From Manihot esculenta (taxonomy: Eukaryota > Streptophyta > Magnoliopsida > Malpighiales > Euphorbiaceae), in assembly GCF_001659605.2 (NCBI RefSeq), contig NC_035171.2:3168325-3232324 (forward strand): 64,000 nt of DNA, given 5' to 3'. Positions 1 to 15,190 of the stretch are shown one piece after another. The position numbers were made by a program, and so were the translations under genes. The notes under the pieces are model-generated. The model was not told the DNA's origin and made no database searches. It saw nothing but the letters and a program-made list of their open reading frames with translations. Every line of letters starts with the position of its first letter. Within the stretch, counting starts at the first letter, position 1.

Positions 1-107
1 CTTTTACTATGATTTTTCTTGGTCTCTCTCTTCTTTTTTCTTCCTTCTCCTTTAATTGTCTGTTCTCTTGATTTGCTATTGGTTTTCTAATGTTTAATCA
101 TTTTTAG

Positions 108-2103
<1,996 letters not shown>

Positions 2104-2746
2104 GATATCAGAAGGTGGATAAAAAGTGAAGTTCTTTCTGTCCATGTTGCAGTCCATAAGACAGAAGGCCAGCAGTATGGGGTAAGTGTTACATTACTTG
2201 CTGGCTTTCATTTCTTGCGTTTTTTCAGGCATGCTTGTTCGTATAATGCGGAACAGAGATCCAACTTGAGGCACATTGTGAAGAGCTTTTGCTGGATGTA
2301 GCTTTGTCATGTTCAATGCACAAAGTTTGCATCTGCGAAGTAATGTTCTGCACGAGTGGCGAGTGTAGCAAAGGGCTTTAAAGTAGTTAAGATTGGATTA
2401 TGATAGGGGGTTTGGTGTATACGTTCGGTTTCTTTTTCACTTAATATTCACTTCCCCCCTGCATGCGAACACTCTAGGGTTGGAGGGGTTGCATTAAAAA
2501 GTTGGCCAAGTGTTCTTTTAGTTTAGAGGTGTTGAGTATGTGTGGCAACAAAATTTCCTAGAGGTTGTGGCATTAAGTTGGTTTAGCGTGCCTTACCTCT
2601 GCTGCCCTCTTGGACCTTTGCCTACCATGTAATATAAGAATTTGTTAAATCTTGCTCGCTCTGTGCTTCTATGCGCGCTCAAATCCAGATGTTTGTGGAT
2701 CTCAATTTTATTTGGTATATTTGATTCTGGGTTGGAACCAATTTAG

Positions 2747-2760
2747 AATAAATGAATAAA
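2747..2760 (+). terminator. Candidate polyadenylation signals of the poly(A) polymerase gene
   Basis: Two AATAAA hexamers sit 2 bases apart about 650 bases after the stop codon. Plant poly(A) signals are loose and an earlier end is possible, so this is only a plausible 3' end. Confidence 0.3.
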
Positions 2761-5700
2761 GCCGTCTACATTTAAGTAAATGATGTATAATTCCAGAAAT
2801 TGTCGAAATCTTGCCTAATAATTGGAAGAGTCTATAGTTGATGTGGGCCGCAGCTTTTTCCAAAGCCAAAGCCAAACCTTTGGATTCCTAGAAAAATATT
2901 GTCCTAATGTAGAAACAAGAATGGGTTTACGAATTACGCGTGATTCTGGTGCCTTTCCTAACAACGATCAGAGGACAATAGCACAAGTTTCATCTCATCT
3001 GTGCCAGGCCTAAGAATCTAGCTTTACTAGGCTCCAAGATCTTCCAGGAAGAAAGCCCACAACAATCTACACCAGCCCAAAGGAGCCTTTTAGGATACCG
3101 AAACTAGTCTACAAGTTACTATTGGTTATTTTGCCTGGCCGATTTCTCAACATCTGCCACATGCTACTCTGCATTTAAGATGGGAAATAAATTAAAAGGA
3201 TATTTTAGAGGTACTAATTTCATCCCACAAACTAGTCCTCATGTTTCAATAAATTTTCAAATTATATCATCTTCCAAGCTAATGTTTATTCTTTATTTGT
3301 GACCTTTTTTGTTTTTCTATGCTCAATTTCAGATATCTAACACCTCGTCGATAATAAAAAAAAAAGTTGTCGCTGAAGATTAATACATAAAATAAATAAA
3401 ATAAGAGCATATGGCATCACCACTCCTGGCAGGGCCTGCACAAGCAGTGGATTACTCGGATTTGAACTAGCAACATATTGCTATTGTGAATATTTAAACT
3501 GCAACTGCCAGAATATAGATAGATGTATTCATAACACTTTGATGTAGGAGCTGGAAGTGGCCAATATTTTTCTGTTTCTTGATTATTGTTCCTGCTTGTG
3601 GTAATAATGAATTTAATTCCTTTGCGCAATGGGTATGTGCCTAAAGTCAAAAAGGAAGAGTTGCTATTAAATGTGTTAAAGATATTAATCAATTTATTTT
3701 AATTTTAATGAAATAAATTAAATAATATGCATAATTAAATTAAATAATATAAAATGTAACAAGAGTGGTCGAAGATTGAAAAAACTGAATGATGTGATAA
3801 TAATTCATCCAATTGGAATACACCAACATACATGAATAGGTAATGGAGAAATGGGCATAGCATTTTGGTGAAGTGAAGGGAGAGATGTATGATTACAAGT
3901 CCCAAAAATTCATATAATAGATAGGAGAGTTGGTCGTTGACAGTGATGCCAGTTTGCTACACATATATCAAACAAGGGAGGATTAGGCAACCTTGAAATC
4001 ATACTCATTTGGAAATTGAAAACCTCTTAAGTAATTGGCTAATTATACTATAAAAATAAAATAAAATAGTCTACTTTCAATATGATAATATATAAAAAAT
4101 AATTTATCTAAAAATATATTTTGGTATATTCATACACTTTTCTAAATAAAAATGTAGTATATCTGTAAATATATTTTATTTTTAAAAAATTAACAGATTT
4201 TTTTTTTGGGTGGGAAAATTATATTGCGTTCTAAGCACGTGGTGTGCCGAAATTCTTGTCTCCCTGAGCCAATTGTTTGGTTGCAGGCTTTTTTAATTTA
4301 AATTTAATTGAGAAATGTGGTTATTAATCAATGCTATCCTCCAACTTTTCTTATTTTAATAATTGTCTTTCTTTTTATTGTTGTCTTCTTCACTTATTTC
4401 CCTCTGTGATTGTTATTTCCATATCTTTCATGGGAAGTTTTCTATCAATTTTCTATTTGTATTGATTTTTTGCAAAAAAATTATAACTGTTGGATAATCT
4501 GTAATTAAAAAAAAAGAGAATCATATGTAATATTTTAAATAATATTAATTTCAAATATTGAAAAATAATCTATTTTAGGGTTTTCTTCACATATAATGTC
4601 ACGTATATGAAAAGGATGTGTAACATATTGATTGTGTTTTGACGAAAACCAAACCCAACACTCTCCATTACAAAGAATATAAATATAAATGGTGGAAGTG
4701 GGCTCTGCCTTCATTTCTCCTCTTTTATTTTTGTTAGTCCAAAATCAAATGAATTACGTTGTTGAATATCATGTCAAGGACATATCCCTCTGCCACCCCA
4801 CTTTCCTTACACCAAAAAGATTTTATAAATTTTAATGTCTAATATTATTTGAAATTTTTTTCTAAGCTTTAACGGTGTAATTATACAGTACTACAAAGCC
4901 TTTCTATTGCAACAATTTTCAAGGATGATTGCAACAATGGATTTAAACTTTAGATTAATAATTTTTTTTTTTTTTAAAATAACTCTAATACGACAAAATA
5001 ATGCAGAGGTTATAGATGGTGGACCATTCTCTCCTTTGCCTTGCCTTGCCTTGTGGGTTTCATTGACTTTATGGCACTAAACACCATTATTTATCAATGA
5101 AAAAATTACCACAAGCATTTCTATCCATTACAATAACAGAATTTTTATTTGTCCATTAAAAAATAAAATATTTTTAATTAATATTTCTTTTATTTATTAG
5201 AATTAAATTCAATAATTTTTTTAATTTTAATTAATAACTTAAATTTATTTCTCTACAAGTCCTCAATACAAAGAGTAGGGAGGGCTGAAGGGCCAATAGA
5301 AACAGTGAAGATGGGTGAATGTATACAAACCAAAAACTTCTCACGCCATCATCCTTGATCCATTTCTTTCTTCTGCATACCTCTCCCAGCCAAACTTTGG
5401 AGGTGACATGGCCTCCAAGTCTGGCAGAATGTACAGTGACATATCATCTCCATCTATAAATCCTTGTGCTCTCTCTCCACTTTCGTCTTATGCTTAACGG
5501 TGTATATAAATGGCACACAGGGTTGAAGCCAGGCAAACCAATCCGGAAAAATAGATCAAATATTAATTGTTGTAAGTATTAATATTAATTCTTGTTGTTT
5601 TTCCTTTTTCCTCTTTAGGGATCTTGATCTTTTGATGGGGTTTTCTCCAAATCTTGATGTTGTTTTTGAGTTTTTGTAACCATGAATTAGGTTAAAAGCG

Positions 5701-8700
5701 ATTCGTATTAGGATCTGATAATTTATTATTAATTTGTTGTTAATTACTTTGATGTAAAGTATTAATTGTAGATTCAATGCAATTATCTCAGGTTGATGTT
5801 TAGAACATAGCTATGAACAATTTCTTTCTGTGTTGTAATCTGTATACGAGTACTCAGATAATAATAGATTTTATATCATTTAGCTCAGCACAATTCCATT
5901 ACCAAGAAATTATACAAACTGAAAAATCATCAACTTTTGCAATTAAATCACCCAAAAAAATAAAAATTAATAATGGATTAATTCTTCATGAGGCTCTCTC
6001 TCTCTCTTTCTTCTTCTTCTTCCTCTGGTACATAACATCTTCAGTAAAAACACTAGCTCATTCATAAGCATCTGTACTGCACATTTTCCATATGTTGAAC
6101 TCTGTGTGTGTGTGTAAAATACAACATTCTATTGGATGTTGTGACAAACATTGATTGATGTACGAGAATTATTTAGTTTCTTTGATCTGAATACATAATT
6201 GAAGAGTTAGCACTCAGACTAGATCTTGGTCTTGATAATCTTGTCAACTTTTTCTTATTGTTTCATAACAGATTATTTCTTATTTATAATGATATATACA
6301 CATTAATTTTGGGATTTAATGATAATAATAACAAGTATAGGTTTAGGATGAGGATGGGGATTCTGAGTATTTGGGTTGGCATGGGATTTGAGTAAGAAAG
6401 ACTAAAATTTTTGAAAAGAAAATGTTAATAATGAAATTTTGGATTGAGGCCTATACATCCAGAGAGTTGTGACGTGGGCTTGAAACTCGAGTAAAGGCAT
6501 AGGTCATGTATTGAAGAAGTCGAACCTAACTCAATCAAAGGATCGAGATGGTGCGGCTTCTAAGTGTTACGTCTCTACAGTAACTATGAAGTTTGCATGC
6601 ATGCAAAAAGTATCATATAATTATCTCAAGTGAAAAATATAGCAATATTACCTTCCAGGTAAATGCCCAAGTTATAATATACATTAAATTAGATCATGCA
6701 ATGCTTCCTCGAGATTTTTTCAGAAAGTTATCCTTAATTTATCACCTAGAATTGGACATATTTAAGATGAGAAGAACTTACTTAGAATTTACCGCATTAG
6801 AGGCTTCTTCTAGTGCAAGCAAAGCAATTTTACATGGAGGATAAAGGTCATAGTTCTCCAAAATAACAAGGAAAATACTAGTTATAGACTTAACTGCTCC
6901 AGTCAAGAAGCCTGCTGAGAGCGCAAACGGTAACCAAACTAAACTATTATTAAAGTTGAACCCATTACTTTTCCGGCCGCTGCCACCTATTCTTTCAAGG
7001 TTGAGGAGCATTGGCAGATTCGAAAGCCATTCCCTCAGTGGATTCTAAGCTTTGCTGCAATAATCATACAAGGAACAAGGTACGAGAACAATTTCTTGAG
7101 GTTTTGTGCGTAGACTTTAGCGAAGCCAATGGAGATAATGGGCATCATATAGACGCAAGCGACTCCTTGCGATTGTCGTATATTGATGTAGCTATTTGAG
7201 AAATTGCTTCTTATTTATGGATGCTGCTGTTGTTTTATCTGCAGGCTTTTTTGTAATGGGCAGCTCCTTGCTTTGGGAATGGTTTCCCATATCAGAGAAA
7301 CTTAACCGGCAAAAACTACTAAATATTTTCTGTTAACCATTTTAAGCCAATCATGTATGAGTCCAAAATTATTTGGATTAGTTTAGTCAGAACTGTTACA
7401 CTTTTAGCTAGATATTTCTAGTACAGGCAAATCTGCTGTGACGATAATTACTTGGCGTCTAAGTTCTGCAGATTCTGGTTTGCCCTTGGTTCATTAATTT
7501 GCTGTAAATTCTGCAGAATGGTTCTCTATGCAATGCATCGGATACTTGCTACTTTATTTTCATTCAAGCTCTGGAATATAAACTCAAATAACATTTTTTG
7601 ATGTCTAATGTGGTAACGATGGATGAGTAGTTATGATTTTTTTTGGGGGGGGGGATCAAAATGTAAAATTGATTGAAAATTTAGTAACTGTATTTGTCTG
7701 GTTTATCATTAAATATTAAAAGTGTCATAGTAAAATATGAAGAGATTATTGATACCCATTAAACGACATCGTAGTCCAGCTATATGAAAAGGATTGATGA
7801 AGAGTTAAAACGTATTTAGTATATTTTCGAGTGCATTAAAATATAAAGATACATCACTGGTTAGTTTTACCTCAATTTGAACTATGACATTTTGAATTTG
7901 AATTTCAATGGAATCAAGTGAAAATGAAAGAAATAAATTAAGTAATAGCAGATTTAATAAGTCTGAAAATGCAAGAAATGAGATTAAATAAATACGAAAG
8001 GAGACATGTGGCACAGCACAAATTTATACCCTTGGAACATTTTAAAGACCAGTCTAAGTTTTCGCCTTCAAGTTAGGCAGCTCTCAAGGTCAAAACTCCC
8101 CAAACATAACCCATTTCAACATTATTCTTTTTTTTTTTTCAAATAAAAATAAAAAAAGGCGGCCTCAGGTACATCGAACATGACACAAACTCAAATCTAA
8201 AGAAAATGCCTACCCTGCAAAACAAGATCAATGGTGCAAAATCAAAGGCATCCACTCAATTTAAGGGCAACCAAAGAAAAGGATTAGCGTTTGGGACAGA
8301 CCTAGGAGAATATTACCATCGAGGGTATAAAGGAAAAGGAATTTGGTATAGCTTTTTGAACCAAAAAGGGTATAGATTTGTGCACTTTCTCTCCACCCAA
8401 AACCCAAAAGGACACTTTGAATATTGTACTTGTTGTTCCAATTGAATTGCCACAGAATAAAGCCTAGGAGCTTTACAACACATTACTCTTTCAATTCACT
8501 AGTAGCTTCACATATCAAGCTGCCATTGGTTAACGGGTTCTTTTTATTATTTTCCGATAAGGAACGGAGATTGAAGATTGATCGGTAGAGCTAAATAAAG
8601 GGACTTGTAAATTAAGCTAACAGCTATTATGCATTGCTGAATGTTGCATTAAGGCAAAATGAGCTAGTTGGGTTAAGGGGAAAATTACAGATAATAAGAC

Positions 8701-8827
8701 AGATTGCGAATTGAAGAGTTGCATACAATAATATTACAAGAGACAAAATGTCAACTAAGAACATAAAATTTGAAGTCTTCTCTTCTTCTAGCTTCAAAAG
8801 AGAATCATCACAGCAAAAACTCCATTT
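2761..8827. other. AT-rich intergenic spacer
   Basis: About 6 kb without a gene I can support. It is mostly AT-rich simple sequence. Pieces with more normal composition occur near 2820-3150, 5280-5520 (a TATA-like TCTATAAATCC near 5452 with CT-rich sequence after it) and 6560-7260 (the hydrophobic fragment listed separately). The 5280-6060 block could be the leader of a non-coding transcript, but I found no known miRNA in it. A poly-G run lies near 7644. Confidence 0.5.
6778..7180 (-). pseudogene. Hydrophobic coding-like fragment, unidentified
   Basis: Read on the minus strand, 7011-6778 gives an open stretch with a membrane-like segment (SLVWLPFALSAGFLTGAVKS, then ITSIFLVIL) and a helical end (KIALLALEEASNAV). 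A GTAAGT donor-like site follows the last residues. Upstream on the same strand, roughly 7180-7060, another frame reads MMPIISIGFAKVYAQNLKKL before a stop. The two pieces do not join in one frame. Composition is higher in GC than the surroundings. This looks like a decayed fragment of a membrane-protein gene or one isolated exon. I do not recognise the family. Confidence 0.25.
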
Positions 8828-11258
8828 TCATTTCATGGATTCCTTGCCTTGCTTATTGCTTCCAACTGAAAACAAATACAACTATCTGATTAACACAAAG
8901 TAATAATACTAAATTAATGAGAGTCTAAGGTTCTTCGTAACATGATAAATCACTCACGGCTCAGCGCAGAAACTTCAGAGCTTTTCAATACACGAAGCCT
9001 CTTCACCGTTGACACGAACATTCTACAAGACAATAAAGCCACATGGCATAACATAGTTAGATACCATAATTACAGCAACAAGGAGCCGAAAGCAGTAGTT
9101 TAATACTATTTTATTAGGATTTAGATGAGCACAGGAAACAAATAGTACAGTTTCTTTATGCAAAAAAGGGAATGCCATTGCATTGAATACTGGGATTGCA
9201 AGAATAAACTATAATGGTGTTTTGTTATAAGCTCAATCACTAAGTGTTAGGATTGAAATATGGAATTGAATAATGAAAAAATTTAGCATCAGATCAACAG
9301 TGATAAAGATGCTTACTGCCATGGGACATCACCAACAAGCATCCTGTCTCCTTCATTATCTTCATAAACAAGCGTATATTCCCCACTTCTATTCAATATA
9401 CCAATATTCGCTTTCTCTTCCTTCTGCTCGCTCATGATTCCACCAGCAGAGGAATCTCTTTGAGCTAAACATATAACACATAGGACAAACAAAATCAGAA
9501 ATTTGTGAGCACTAAATCAATATCAATTCAAAGAGAATGAAACTAAACCACAGGACTCATGACTATAATCAAACAACCCATGGCAACTAGACATGAATAA
9601 ATTCTCTTGGTATCAATATGTCAGCTTGTGCAAATGCCAAATTAACAGTGTTATGTTGATTTATTGAACTAATCAAGCTAGCTAGATGACACAACTTTCA
9701 AATCAGCATTATGTCTATGCATGCCAATACAATTGCTAGATAAAGAAAAACACCATTATTGGCCAGTGCCTCAATTATATGCAGTAACAAGAACTCGATA
9801 ATTAATTCAATGTACATGTCAATTCAAAGAGAGAGAGAAGTGAACCTGTTAGGAGGCCTCTGAAGAGTTCATCAACAGCAGTGGAGAGCTTTTCATAGCT
9901 GTCATAGGCTTGGAGATCTACTTTTCTTCCAATGGGAACACCATCCATATTGATCTTAACAAACATCCCTTTTTTGCAAGTTTCAACTGGTTTTTCACCA
10001 ACAACCTTCTCGCTTGGGCCTTCATTTTGTGAATCAGAAGCAGGTTTTGAAGAGCTGCTGCTTCCAAGATTCTTTCTGAATGAACGAATTGGAGGCCAAC
10101 CCACAACTGGACCAGGAGCAGTTCTGCTTTGTTGCAAAAAACGCCATTAAAGAGTAAATCAGACAAGAAAATATAGAGCTAAGTGATAGTCATCAAGAAG
10201 ATAATTAATCTTTAGATACGGAGAATTAAAAAACAGAACAAATAGAAAAGAACAAAGCATGTGGAGATGTAGCACAGAAATAGCAGCTACAGAAATCCCA
10301 CAAGTACTTCCATGTCTGAAGAATTAAAAAGACAAATATAGAAATAGTTCATACTTCAAGAAATCAAGAACTGTCACACAAATTACCCTGCAATAAACAC
10401 ACTGAAGGAGGAGATAAGATCTAAATCTCTATGGAAAGCAGACATAAAAAGAAAGGATTACTAGAAAAGAAAAGGTTACAAAGAGAAGGATTTATGCTGT
10501 TGATGGCCAAACTATGCTAAGAATCAGCAGTAAAAAAACCAGATAGTATAATTTAAATGACACAGTGAAGGAGTGCACAGGCATAAAAACAAGAAACAAA
10601 ACAATATATGATGATGGACCGCACAGCATTTAGCAAGGTGAACATGTGAATGAATATCCTCTGTCATAAAGCTGAGAAAACGAGACAGAGGTGAGAGAGA
10701 TTAAGAGAGGGGGAGAGGTAAAAAGCTGCAGTACCTTTTCTGAGAGCTGTTGGGCACAGCTGTATTTGCAGGAGCTGGCGGTGAAAACGCCTTCTTTTCT
10801 GCACTCTGCTGCAAGTCTACAGCCACTTTAATGCAACAGGGCTGTGAGGATTCCTTTGCCATTACAGGCAAGCTCTGTGGTGGTGGTGGTGGTGGTGGTG
10901 GTGGTACTGTTTTTGATGCAAACTGGAGAAATGGAGTAGCCTTCGCTTGTTGTGAGACTTGTTGATTGAACCATACAGAACCGGACTGCAAGTTCTCAGG
11001 TGAAGAAAACTTATGGTTTTGTTGGTTTCCATTTGAGGAGTACCCAACAGAGAGAAGAGACTCATCTCTTTCTCTATTATCTGCAGTTTTAGCGGTTTCT
11101 CCAAGACACCATTCTTCACCAGGTGGGCCAAGCCTTAACTCAAGCTTCTTCTCCTCTGAGGATCTTTCATCAGCTCTTTTAACTAGCCATTCTCTTTCTC
11201 TTGGAATCAAATCCAGCAACTGAGGACATGCCTCACCATTCTTTAAACAACTCTCCAT
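8828..11258 (-). CDS. IAA26: Aux/IAA transcriptional repressor, IAA26/IAA18 type
   Basis: Short-lived nuclear repressor that binds auxin response factors and is degraded through TIR1/AFB receptors when auxin is present. Exons (minus): 11258-10735, 10123-9846, 9464-9317, 9022-8958, 8865-8828, together 350 residues. Domain I is the EAR repressor motif LELRLGPPG at residues 39-47. The degron (domain II) is VGWPPIRS at 182-189, right after the exon 1/2 junction and preceded by the usual KR pair. Domains III/IV form the PB1 fold: basic face [18 protein letters not shown], acidic OPCA motif [17 protein letters not shown] nine-proline run follows about residue 118. The N-terminal LLDLIP block, the [15 protein letters not shown] junction and the short tail [12 protein letters not shown] fit the IAA26/IAA18 (phytochrome-associated protein) group; which of the two is less certain. 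The last coding exon has only 38 bases. Confidence 0.95.
10878..10904 (-). repeat. In-frame CCA microsatellite (polyproline) in IAA26 exon 1
   Basis: Nine TGG units on the plus strand encode the nine-proline run of the Aux/IAA protein on the minus strand. It lies between domains I and II, where the family tolerates length change. Confidence 0.9.
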
Positions 11259-11890
11259 TTCAGCAGATAAATATCACTTCTTTGACTTTAAACACCAGAA
11301 AGAAGCAAGAACACAGGAAAAACTCACTGGAGTGTGAAAAGCAAGCAAAGTTAGAAGCTTTAGCCGCCAAAAAAACCATATAATGAGCAAAGAAAACAAA
11401 CAGAAACAGAAAGATAGATTTTAGTTCGATACCTTTTGTCAAGAGTTCTTTAACCAGCACTTAAGAAGTTGAAAACCAGCATCCTCAAATGATTAAAAGG
11501 AACTCTTCCGCCCACTAAAAATAATAGCGATAGAACCTTAAGATCTCAACTGCCAACCCAAGAACCAGCTTTTAAAGCGTCAAGCCACAAAAATCCTTAA
11601 ACCCCACACACTCAGAACAGAAAAATAATGGCAGCAACCCCACCCAAGAAAGAGAGAAACCACAAAATTAAGTGCTTGAACAACTCAAAGGCCCAAGGCA
11701 AAGAAAAGAAATACTATACTTTTTTATTGTTTTCTTGGCACGCTTAGAGCGTTCTAGTTGCTTTTGACCTAAGAGGAGACGAGAGATGTGATTTGGGTGT
11801 AGAATTGAAATTTAAGAAAGAAAATAAGCAGAGAGAAATGAGAGTAAGATGAAGGAAGAGAGATAATATATAAGAGAGAAGGAGAGATTC

Positions 11891-11900
11891 CTTTATATCT
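11891..11900 (-). promoter_or_regulatory. Candidate TATA box of the IAA26-like gene
   Basis: On the minus strand AGATATAAAG lies about 630 bases above the start codon, followed by GA/CT-rich sequence typical of a plant 5' leader. The long leader could contain an intron. No transcript evidence is available here. Confidence 0.35.
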
Positions 11901-13664
11901 CTCTCACGCTCAAGAACCTGAAAACAGGAAACAGGGGAATTTAGAGGAAACCGCACGCAACCCAGGAGAGAGACCTCTAAAAACGTCAGGTTGAACAGCT
12001 GAGGAAGCAAACAGTGCTGTTGCTGACCTCCCTAAAGAAAAGATGCTCAACGCATTGTAGCCTCATTAGCACACTAGAAAGAGAGAAAGCTATCAACGCC
12101 CACTTCGGATTTGATTTAGCTTTTATTTTGAATTAGAGTCAATTAACCATTGTTAGCGCACAAACCCATCAACCAGAAGGACAGAGTTTACCAAAAATCC
12201 ATTATTCTAACCATTAGATCCACTGTTAAGTTGATTTAGTTATACCCTTTACAGTAAAGAAGCAGAAAAATCAAATCTTTGCTTGGAAATTTAATAGCAG
12301 ATTATTAATTACTCAAGGACAGGTTTGATTAAGATGTAAACCTTGATTAGATAAGGATAAAAAGAGAGAGACTTTAGGCTCAAATTAAGACATTTATGAG
12401 GTCAAGAAAATGATGTGTGTGGGGTTAGTGTTTTGTTTTCTTGTTATTTTAATCGAGACAGAGAAAGAGGGAGAGTAAATAAAAATAGAAAAACAGAGGG
12501 AGAGGATTTGCATGATCCATATTTGCAGGGCTCATGCTGTAAAAACATGCAGATCCCATGATCTTGTCTGCTCCATCTCTCTTCCGTCCACAGTCACAAA
12601 TCAATAACTCTCCAATTGGGTCATTACAGAAACGATATTAAGAGGGTGTCTCCATCAATTGATGGATGATCCAATGCTTTTAGCCGTTGGATTGTATGAT
12701 CTTCTTGAGATGAGAGTGCAGAATCTGACACAATTGTTGAGCATAACTCTGATGGTATCAGTAGAAGAAACAGGAGACACTCTTTTGTTGGGTTTTTGTG
12801 TGTAGGATTATGGCTCTGTACATATACGTATAGAATAGTAAATGCTTTATCCTCTGGTTTCATGAATTCTGTACATACACAAGTGGCTCACCAACCCAAC
12901 TAATACCTTCATTCTATGACCATAATGCCCTTGCGTGTTATGCTTAAATTATTAATTGCTATTTGCATTTAATAATTCCATTAATTTTTAATTTCTTTTA
13001 AAAAATCATCAAAATTTGAAAGAATAATGGCACACGAGCTTACTTAGAACAATGTGATTGAAAATGATTTATGAACGTGTGATGCTCATAAGACATTTAT
13101 TACATAGACTATTTGCCAAGCGTATAAATTCTGTTTCTTTGATTCATAAAGTTAATTAGTTGTCGTAATGCCATTGGTCAATAGTACTTCTCGTGCAATT
13201 TAATTATTGACTTCTGAATCAAAATTATGCGTATAGTCTATATGTTGCATGTTTAAAATAATACCTTATCAAGAAATAAGTACTCATCCGAATCTACCTC
13301 TTTTCCGTGGATTGTGATTAGATTTGTTTTAAATATTTATAACCAAAATTTCAAATTTTATTTATATAAATTACTAATATTATTTATTTTTTAATAAAAA
13401 ATATATTTTATTAATATAAATAAAATAATTGAACTTCTGTTCATGTTAATAATTATATAGTGCAGTTGGGTAGCGTGGTCTTTTGGATGTCCACCTGTCA
13501 TTCATGTTCCCTAAAAACACAACTCGGCCGAGTTATTAGGTTTGATGAGTCATAGGGGACAACCAATACAAGGTTAGTTAACCCAACCATAAGGTTAACC
13601 TCGAATAGAGTAGCTCCAGGTGAGGTGAGCCACTGCGCTTTGATCTCTGTTTGGATACTGTGGA

Positions 13665-13719
13665 ACGAAACCCAGCCTTGCTAGCCCCGAAGGCTAGGCT
13701 AGGCTAGGCTAGGTTTCGT
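13665..13719. repeat. Imperfect hairpin built on a GGCTA tandem repeat
   Basis: The left arm starts ACGAAACC and ends CTAGCC. The right arm starts GGCTAGG and ends GGTTTCGT. The arms are inverted complements apart from an expansion of the GGCTA unit (about four copies, 13691-13713) in the right arm. The loop is about 5 bases (CCGAA). Confidence 0.7.
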
Positions 13720-14439
13720 TGCCGACTTGCTGCTGTTTATCTTATGTTTTTTTACACGTGTCGTTCTCTAATTCTAAAACTATTTTGTGGGGCCATTACT
13801 CTGATTTTCTCTCTCCCTCATTACGTGTAACCGATATTAAATCAGTTATTAACATTATTTTTTTAATTAAGTCATTTCTCAACTTGTCAACTAAACTGAT
13901 TTTGAACTTAAACCAATTGAATTATATATATTCTAAATTTTATTATATTTATTGATTTAAATATATAATTAAATAAACATTTCAATCCATTAGAAAAAAA
14001 AAAACTATAATTAGTTATATATACACCTTTGAGAACTTAAAATCTTGATACCCAAAAGTCATGATTCATTATTGAAAAAAAATTACTATCAGTACATACT
14101 TGTAGTGACTTTCTATCTATTATTATTCTTCAATTTTTATTTAAATTATATTTCACAATTGAAATTGATAATTCAATTTATGATATTTTTATTAAGCTTT
14201 TGATATTTAATTAGCAATTAGTATGAATGGATGTGAATTTGATGAAATTTTTAGCCTAATGGGAACTAATTATACATGACCACATTGGAAGAGACTAAAG
14301 AACTTTTTTTTTTCCTTAATTTTGTTTATAATGAGATCTTTAATATTTTTTATTACTTAAACTTGTTGAATCAAATATAAGTATAAATTAAACTCATTTT
14401 AAATTCAGAAAAAGTCAAAAATAAATTTAATAGAATACC

Positions 14440-15190
14440 CAACTCATAAATACAAGTCTAGTAGTGGCCCATTCCTGAAAATGACATCACCGAAAAATAA
14501 AATGCAAACCTTAGTCACCCCTTATCATAATCGATGAACATATTCAGAAACTAATTACATCTTCAATACACAAAAATATACAAAAACATCAAAAGTAAAA
14601 GGCACAAAGTATAGCAGAAGGAAAAAGTAGACCGCAATACTACCACAATACCATCGAAAATAACCACACCATCGATCATTGCCATCGACGTCTATTCCAT
14701 GACTCATTCGGTGAAGACATACTTAAAATAGAAGCATGTAAACTGAGATGGAATAAAAGCAAAAAGTAATGGAAATCCAACCAACCATAATCGAGTAAAG
14801 AGACCAACTAAAAAATTTCACACCAACCAAACTTTTCGAAGAGAGTTCTACCAACCAAATAGATACCAGCATCCAAAAAGAAATGACGCGATAAAATTTA
14901 GTTCCATCGATCCAGTGAGAGTCTTGATCGCCAAATACATTAATATAATGTCAGAATGTTAACGTCAAAACTGAAACCTTCCCCTGAATAGGAAGCAAAA
15001 TGCCCAAAAAAACAAATAAATACAGACTACCAAAATTAAAAACTAGATCAATAAACACCAAAACTATACATGGTTAGATGAAGAGAAAATAGCAAAACTG
15101 AAACCCCTCCCCCCGCTGGCCGACAAAATCCTCACCAACCCACCCTTGAAATTCTCTCTCACTGTAGTTTTGGAGACTTCTCCATATATT
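14440..15190. other. A-rich, GC-raised island of unknown origin
   Basis: This block differs from its AT-simple flanks: on the plus strand it is rich in A and C, with many ACCA and ATCGA words. It ends in a run of C followed by a CT-rich tail near 15100-15165. No frame stays open. It could be a decayed transposable element read from the minus strand, but I could assign no terminal repeats or protein motif. Confidence 0.3.

Noticed and set aside
10750..10965. Gly-rich plus-strand open frame
   Set aside because: Antisense of the polyproline region in the Aux/IAA exon 1.
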